From positions 1 through 64,000 of the forward strand of contig NZ_QZMT01000008.1 in the NCBI RefSeq assembly GCF_003932495.1: a stretch of DNA of 64,000 nt, written 5' to 3'. Position 1 is the stretch's first letter, and every line of letters begins with the position of its first letter. Below are positions 59,651 through 64,000 of the stretch, piece after piece. The translations under genes were made by a program, and so were the position numbers. This DNA comes from Guyparkeria sp. SCN-R1. GTDB lineage: Bacteria > Pseudomonadota > Gammaproteobacteria > Halothiobacillales > Halothiobacillaceae. Under the pieces are notes generated by a model, which saw only the letters and a list, made by a program, of their open reading frames with translations, was not told where the DNA came from and did not search any database.

Positions 59651-60031
59651 ATGGAAATTCTGCAGGATCGGCGCTACGGCGAAACCCACGAGTGGTACAC
59701 GGTTGAAGGCGACGTGATCACGGTGGGGGTGACCGAGCAGGGCCAGGAAATGCTGGGCGACGTGGTGTTCGCCGATCTGCCGGACGTGGGGCAGGCGGTC
59801 TCCGAGGGCGCGCCCTGTGCCACGCTCGAATCGGTCAAGGCGGCGTCAGACGTGCTTTGCCCGGTCGACGGTGAGGTGCTCGAGGTCAACGAGGCGCTCG
59901 AGGACAGCCCGGAACTGGTCAACGACGATCCGCTCGACGAGGGCTGGATCCTGAAAATCCGCATGGAGGGCGAGCCGGCCGAGTGGATGAGCCCGGACGA
60001 ATACGGCCGCATGCTCGAGTCCACCGACTGA
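59651..60031 (+). CDS. gcvH: Glycine cleavage system H protein
   Basis: This 126-residue lipoyl carrier protein has the lipoyl-lysine motif TLESVKAASDV near residue 64. Conserved ETHEWYTVEGDVITVGVTEQG and the C-terminal NDDPLDEGWILKI are present. It shuttles the aminomethyl group between the P, T and L proteins. No gcvT or gcvP is adjacent, so a role in lipoate relay is also possible. GAAGGAG precedes the ATG. Confidence 0.95.
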   Translation: MEILQDRRYGETHEWYTVEGDVITVGVTEQGQEMLGDVVFADLPDVGQAVSEGAPCATLESVKAASDVLCPVDGEVLEVNEALEDSPELVNDDPLDEGWILKIRMEGEPAEWMSPDEYGRMLESTD

Positions 60032-60100
60032 CCGACGTTGCCGCGGGTCCGGCGAGCCGTTGTCGACGGTCCGCTCGCCCCTGAGCCGAGAGAGGAACCG

Positions 60101-60463
60101 ATGGCGTCCGCACAGAACTACGGCCTGAGGCGCGTCTGGTACGCCCTGCGTTATTCCCTGCAGGGTTTGCGAGCGGCCTGGCGCAAGGAAGAGGCCTTCC
60201 GGCAGGAAGTCGTGGTCGCCATGGTAGCCGTGCCGGTGGCATGGTTCGTCGGCGAAAGCGCGCTGGAGCGAGCCGTCTTGATTGCGGTGGTGCTCCAGGT
60301 GCTGATGGTGGAGTTGGTCAACACCGGAATCGAGGCGGTGGTCGATCGCATCGGTCCCGATCCACACAAGCTGTCGGGGCGGGCCAAGGATGTCGGATCG
60401 GCGGCCGTGTTGATGGCGATCGTGATTGCCGCGGTGGTCTGGGGAGTGCTGTTGTTCGACTGA
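60101..60463 (+). CDS. dgkA: Diacylglycerol kinase
   Basis: This 120-residue protein has three predicted helices. The family core reads VELVNTGIEAVVDRI, then HKLSGRAKDVGSAAVL with the catalytic Glu. It phosphorylates diacylglycerol in the inner membrane. It lies 69 bp after gcvH, and GAGAGGAA precedes its ATG. Confidence 0.95.
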   Translation: MASAQNYGLRRVWYALRYSLQGLRAAWRKEEAFRQEVVVAMVAVPVAWFVGESALERAVLIAVVLQVLMVELVNTGIEAVVDRIGPDPHKLSGRAKDVGSAAVLMAIVIAAVVWGVLLFD

Positions 60464-60494
60464 GCATGTCGCAGGAGCCATGCCGTGGGTCGGG

Positions 60495-60968
60495 CTAGCG
60501 CTCCGAGATGCGTGCCAGTCGGCTGAGCAGGAAGAACACCACGGGCCATGCCGCCAGGTTACTGAGCGCACGCGAGAGGTAGGTGGCCATGGACACCAGG
60601 TCGGTGGCCACGCCTTCCACCCACAGCGCCACCATCAGGTAGACCAGGGTGAAGCCCGCAATCAGAAGGGCCTGAGAGAGCAGGGGCGCCACCCCGAGTC
60701 GCTGTCGCAACGACAGGACGAGGAACGCCGTCATCGTGAACAGCAGGGCATTGAGACCCAACAGGCCATTGGTCGCCACGTCGAGCATCAGCCCGGCGAT
60801 CCAGGCATAGATCATTCCCGCTTGCGCCGGGCGGTAGAGCGACCAGAAGATTATCGTGAGAAGCAGCCATTGCGGGTTGTGCAGCTGCATCGTCGCGGGC
60901 AGGGGCAGCAGGGTTAGTGCCAGTGCCGCGATGCTCGTCAGGATGATGGCGAACCAGCTAGTCGTCAT
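60495..60968 (-). CDS. mreD: Rod shape-determining protein MreD
   Basis: This 157-residue membrane protein has about five helices with the MreD segments LQLHNPQWLLLTIIFWSLYRP and GLMLDVATNGLLGLNAL. It links MreB/MreC to the elongation machinery. Its ATG overlaps the mreC stop by eleven bases. The usual next genes mrdA and rodA are absent; dgkA converges instead. Confidence 0.93.
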   Translation of the reverse strand: MTTSWFAIILTSIAALALTLLPLPATMQLHNPQWLLLTIIFWSLYRPAQAGMIYAWIAGLMLDVATNGLLGLNALLFTMTAFLVLSLRQRLGVAPLLSQALLIAGFTLVYLMVALWVEGVATDLVSMATYLSRALSNLAAWPVVFFLLSRLARISER

Positions 60969-61911
60969 CGGTCGCTCCCGTGGCCGGCGTGGCATCTGGT
61001 GGCGTGGACTCGTCAGCGGCGCTGTCGGCGGGTGGTGTGATCGCTGGTTGCTCCAGCGCGGTATCCGACTCCGACCCCGAGTCGTCTGGTGCGTCGGGTG
61101 CCTCGGTGATCACCAAGACATGATCGAGGCGCTCGAGATCGGCGACTGGCTCGGCGATCAGCCGGATAAAACCCTGGGCCTCGTCCATCTCGATGGAGGT
61201 GACACGCGCGACCGGGTAGCCACGCGGGAAGGCGGTGTCGATACCGGAGGTGGTCAGCAGATCGCCTGGTTCGATGGTGGTGCGCTCGGGCACACGCTCG
61301 GCAATCATCTGGCGGTTACCGGTGCCACGGAGCAGAGCGGTGCGGCCGGTATCGCCGAGGAGGACCGAGAGCATGTGGTCGCGCGAGGTCAGTTGGATGA
61401 CGGTCGCACCGCTACGGGTGCTGCGCAGAATCTGGCCAACGACTCCGTGGGCGTCGATGACCGGGTCACCGGGGCGAACGTCATCGCCGTGACCACGACC
61501 GATCGTGAAGAGATTGCCCTGCAGGCTAGGAGGGTGTCCGACGCGTCGGGCAAGCAGCACGCCGGGGATGGCGCTGGCCTCTCCATTGAGCATGGCGCGT
61601 AGTTCGTCGACTTCACGCTGCAGGGCGACGAACTGCTGCATCTGGCCCCGGAGCAGCGTGTTCTCATCGCGCAAACGGTCGACTTCTGCATGGAGTTCGC
61701 GGCGTTCGACGAACCATTGGCCGATGCCGCGGGACACCACCACCGGTTGGTGAATGGCCTTGACGATGCCGTCAGTAGCACCGCCCAGTCCCTGATCGAG
61801 CTGACTAACCCAGCGGGTGCCGATTCGGTCGAGGCTCATCAGGGCGATCGAGATCACCACCAGCACCAGGAGCAGGTTGAATCCGGGGCGGTGGGAATCG
61901 AAAAGCGCCAT
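60958..61911 (-). CDS. mreC: Rod shape-determining protein MreC
   Basis: This 317-residue protein has one N-terminal membrane helix and a coiled coil (residues about 65-110, HAEVDRLRDENTLLRGQMQQ). The periplasmic beta domain contains QGNLFTIGRGHGDDVRPGDPV and GVVGQILRSTRSGATV. The acidic, Pro-rich tail of about 50 residues is longer than usual. It is coupled to mreD and lies 11 nt after mreB. Confidence 0.94.
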   Translation of the reverse strand: MALFDSHRPGFNLLLVLVVISIALMSLDRIGTRWVSQLDQGLGGATDGIVKAIHQPVVVSRGIGQWFVERRELHAEVDRLRDENTLLRGQMQQFVALQREVDELRAMLNGEASAIPGVLLARRVGHPPSLQGNLFTIGRGHGDDVRPGDPVIDAHGVVGQILRSTRSGATVIQLTSRDHMLSVLLGDTGRTALLRGTGNRQMIAERVPERTTIEPGDLLTTSGIDTAFPRGYPVARVTSIEMDEAQGFIRLIAEPVADLERLDHVLVITEAPDAPDDSGSESDTALEQPAITPPADSAADESTPPDATPATGATDDD

Positions 61912-61922
61912 GACCGGCGCCG

Positions 61923-63176
<1,254 letters not shown>

Positions 63177-63358
63177 TCAGGCAAGTGCCGGACTCGGCAG
63201 GCAGGCGCGGCTGTGGTAGGCTTCCGCCGGAATTTCCGCCTACCGGCAGGCGCCATTAGACAAGGCATTTGTCGATGGGTTCCCGCCGAATTTGGCGGGC
63301 GAACGGTACCCGCAGACCAAACCAGACACGCCAACCACGTTCTTGAGGGGTGACGACG

Positions 63359-63646
63359 ATGTCGTTGACCAATGACCAGTTGCAAACCGTGGCCCATCTC
63401 GCCCGTATTGCCGTCGAGCCGGAATGGACCGAGGCGCTGCGCTCGGATATCAACGGTATTCTCGACCAGGCCAGTCGCCTGGACGACCCAAGGCTCAACG
63501 AGCTCGAACCGATGGCCCATCCGCTCGACCAGGTCCAGCGGCTGCGCCCCGACTCGGTTACCGAGACCGACCAGCGCGAGACCCTGATGGAAGGTGCGCC
63601 GGCCCAGGAACAGGGTCTTTTCCTGGTGCCAAAAGTCATCGAGTAA
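63359..63646 (+). CDS. gatC: Aspartyl/glutamyl-tRNA amidotransferase subunit C
   Basis: This 95-residue subunit of GatCAB carries the pattern TVAHLARIAVEPEW, then PMAHPLDQVQRLRPDSV and GLFLVPKVIE. The complex converts misacylated Glu-tRNA(Gln) or Asp-tRNA(Asn). The ATG at 63359 follows GAGGGG. It begins a gatCA operon divergent from mreB, a common arrangement in gammaproteobacteria. Confidence 0.95.
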   Translation: MSLTNDQLQTVAHLARIAVEPEWTEALRSDINGILDQASRLDDPRLNELEPMAHPLDQVQRLRPDSVTETDQRETLMEGAPAQEQGLFLVPKVIE

Positions 63647-63718
63647 GCCGTATCCCGCCGGCACCGCCCGGCGATGTTCTGAGCGCCGCCCACATTGCCT
63701 GCAAGGGGAACACCTTTC

Positions 63719-64000
63719 GTGCCCACGAGTGATACACAGCACCGCGGCGGGGATGCCGCCCTGATCAACGCCTCGATTGCCGAGTTGCGCGACGGCCTGA
63801 TGACCGGCGAGTACACGGCCGCCGACCTGGCCGCCGTGTTTGCCCAGCGCATCGAGACGATCGATCCGTCCCTCAACAGCCTGGTCAGTCGCGTCGAGCC
63901 GGCCGAGCCGGCATCGGCCGCCGGCCGGCTCGCCGGCATCCCCTATGTCCACAAGGACATCTTCTGTGCCAAGGGTACGCGCACGACCTGCGGCTCACGG
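63719..64000 (+). CDS. gatA: Aspartyl/glutamyl-tRNA amidotransferase subunit A, 3' partial at window edge
   Basis: From GTG 63719 the frame is open to the window end (94 codons). It reads SIAELRDGLMTGEYTAADLAAVF, then AGRLAGIPYVHKDIFCAKGTRTTCGS. The Lys in VHKDIFC is the first catalytic lysine of the amidase-signature family. AGGGGAA lies 9 nt upstream. The remaining four fifths of the gene are outside the window. Confidence 0.93.
   Translation, partial: MPTSDTQHRGGDAALINASIAELRDGLMTGEYTAADLAAVFAQRIETIDPSLNSLVSRVEPAEPASAAGRLAGIPYVHKDIFCAKGTRTTCGSR

Overview
The window is a GC-rich, gene-dense stretch of bacterial chromosome. Gene content points to a gammaproteobacterium: mreBCD divergent from gatCA, DjlA, ZntB, PurT, MetE, BdlA-like chemoreceptor, dCache-type diguanylate cyclases and REP-like palindromes. 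A YeeE/YedE thiosulfate-type transporter, an animal/plant-type class I aldolase and PEP synthase would fit an autotrophic sulfur oxidiser such as a member of the Halothiobacillaceae or Chromatiales, but that placement is a guess. No rRNA, tRNA, CRISPR array or phage module was seen.

Layout. 1-2600: a triple outer-membrane barrel gene, cut by an in-frame TAG. 2890-5356: two paralogous secreted Gly-rich proteins of unknown function, followed by a REP pair. 5455-8577: M48 protease/LemA pair, DjlA, CopD-like membrane protein. 8957-13801: aldolase, EamA exporter, pterin dehydratase, dodecin, and a convergent ZIP/ZntB zinc-transporter pair. 13829-16225: purT overlapping a frameshifted, stand-alone trpB. 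16468-22991: a signalling block with a BdlA-like PAS-PAS-MCP receptor and two tandem dCache-PAS-PAS-GGDEF cyclases. 23015-34489: AmtB, a PCMT/erythromycin-esterase fusion, a disrupted NMT1/THI5-like gene, a PLD-family protein, KatG, a Na/Pi symporter and a lipoprotein. 34601-36920: a frameshifted autotransporter. 37290-48412: YeeE, glutathionyl-hydroquinone reductase plus pirin, a membrane protein plus Rof-like protein, a metallo-beta-lactamase-fold protein, PpsA, Mrp/ApbC, a small HAD protein, Tpx and a ROK sugar kinase. 48824-57162: a small membrane protein, a CHASE-PAS-PAS-GGDEF cyclase, MetE, an esterase lipoprotein, Cca and a sigma-54 activator. 57358-64000: TonB-dependent copper receptor, GcvH, DgkA, mreBCD, gatC and the start of gatA.

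The most unusual signal is a family of three 260-266 bp elements without genes, at 8637-8902, 26513-26778 and 48390-48649. Each has long terminal inverted repeats starting GGAAAC and two internal palindromic arms (A and B) with their own tip hairpins. Stems are kept while sequence changes, and 4-bp flanks resemble duplicated YTAR targets. One copy splits the NMT1/THI5-like gene; removing 266 bp plus one 4-bp flank restores the reading frame exactly. Another copy has become the 3' end and stop codon of the ROK kinase gene.

Four genes carry one disruption each (amber stop, two frameshifts, one insertion). The frameshifts and the stop could be real decay or sequence errors and should be checked against reads.
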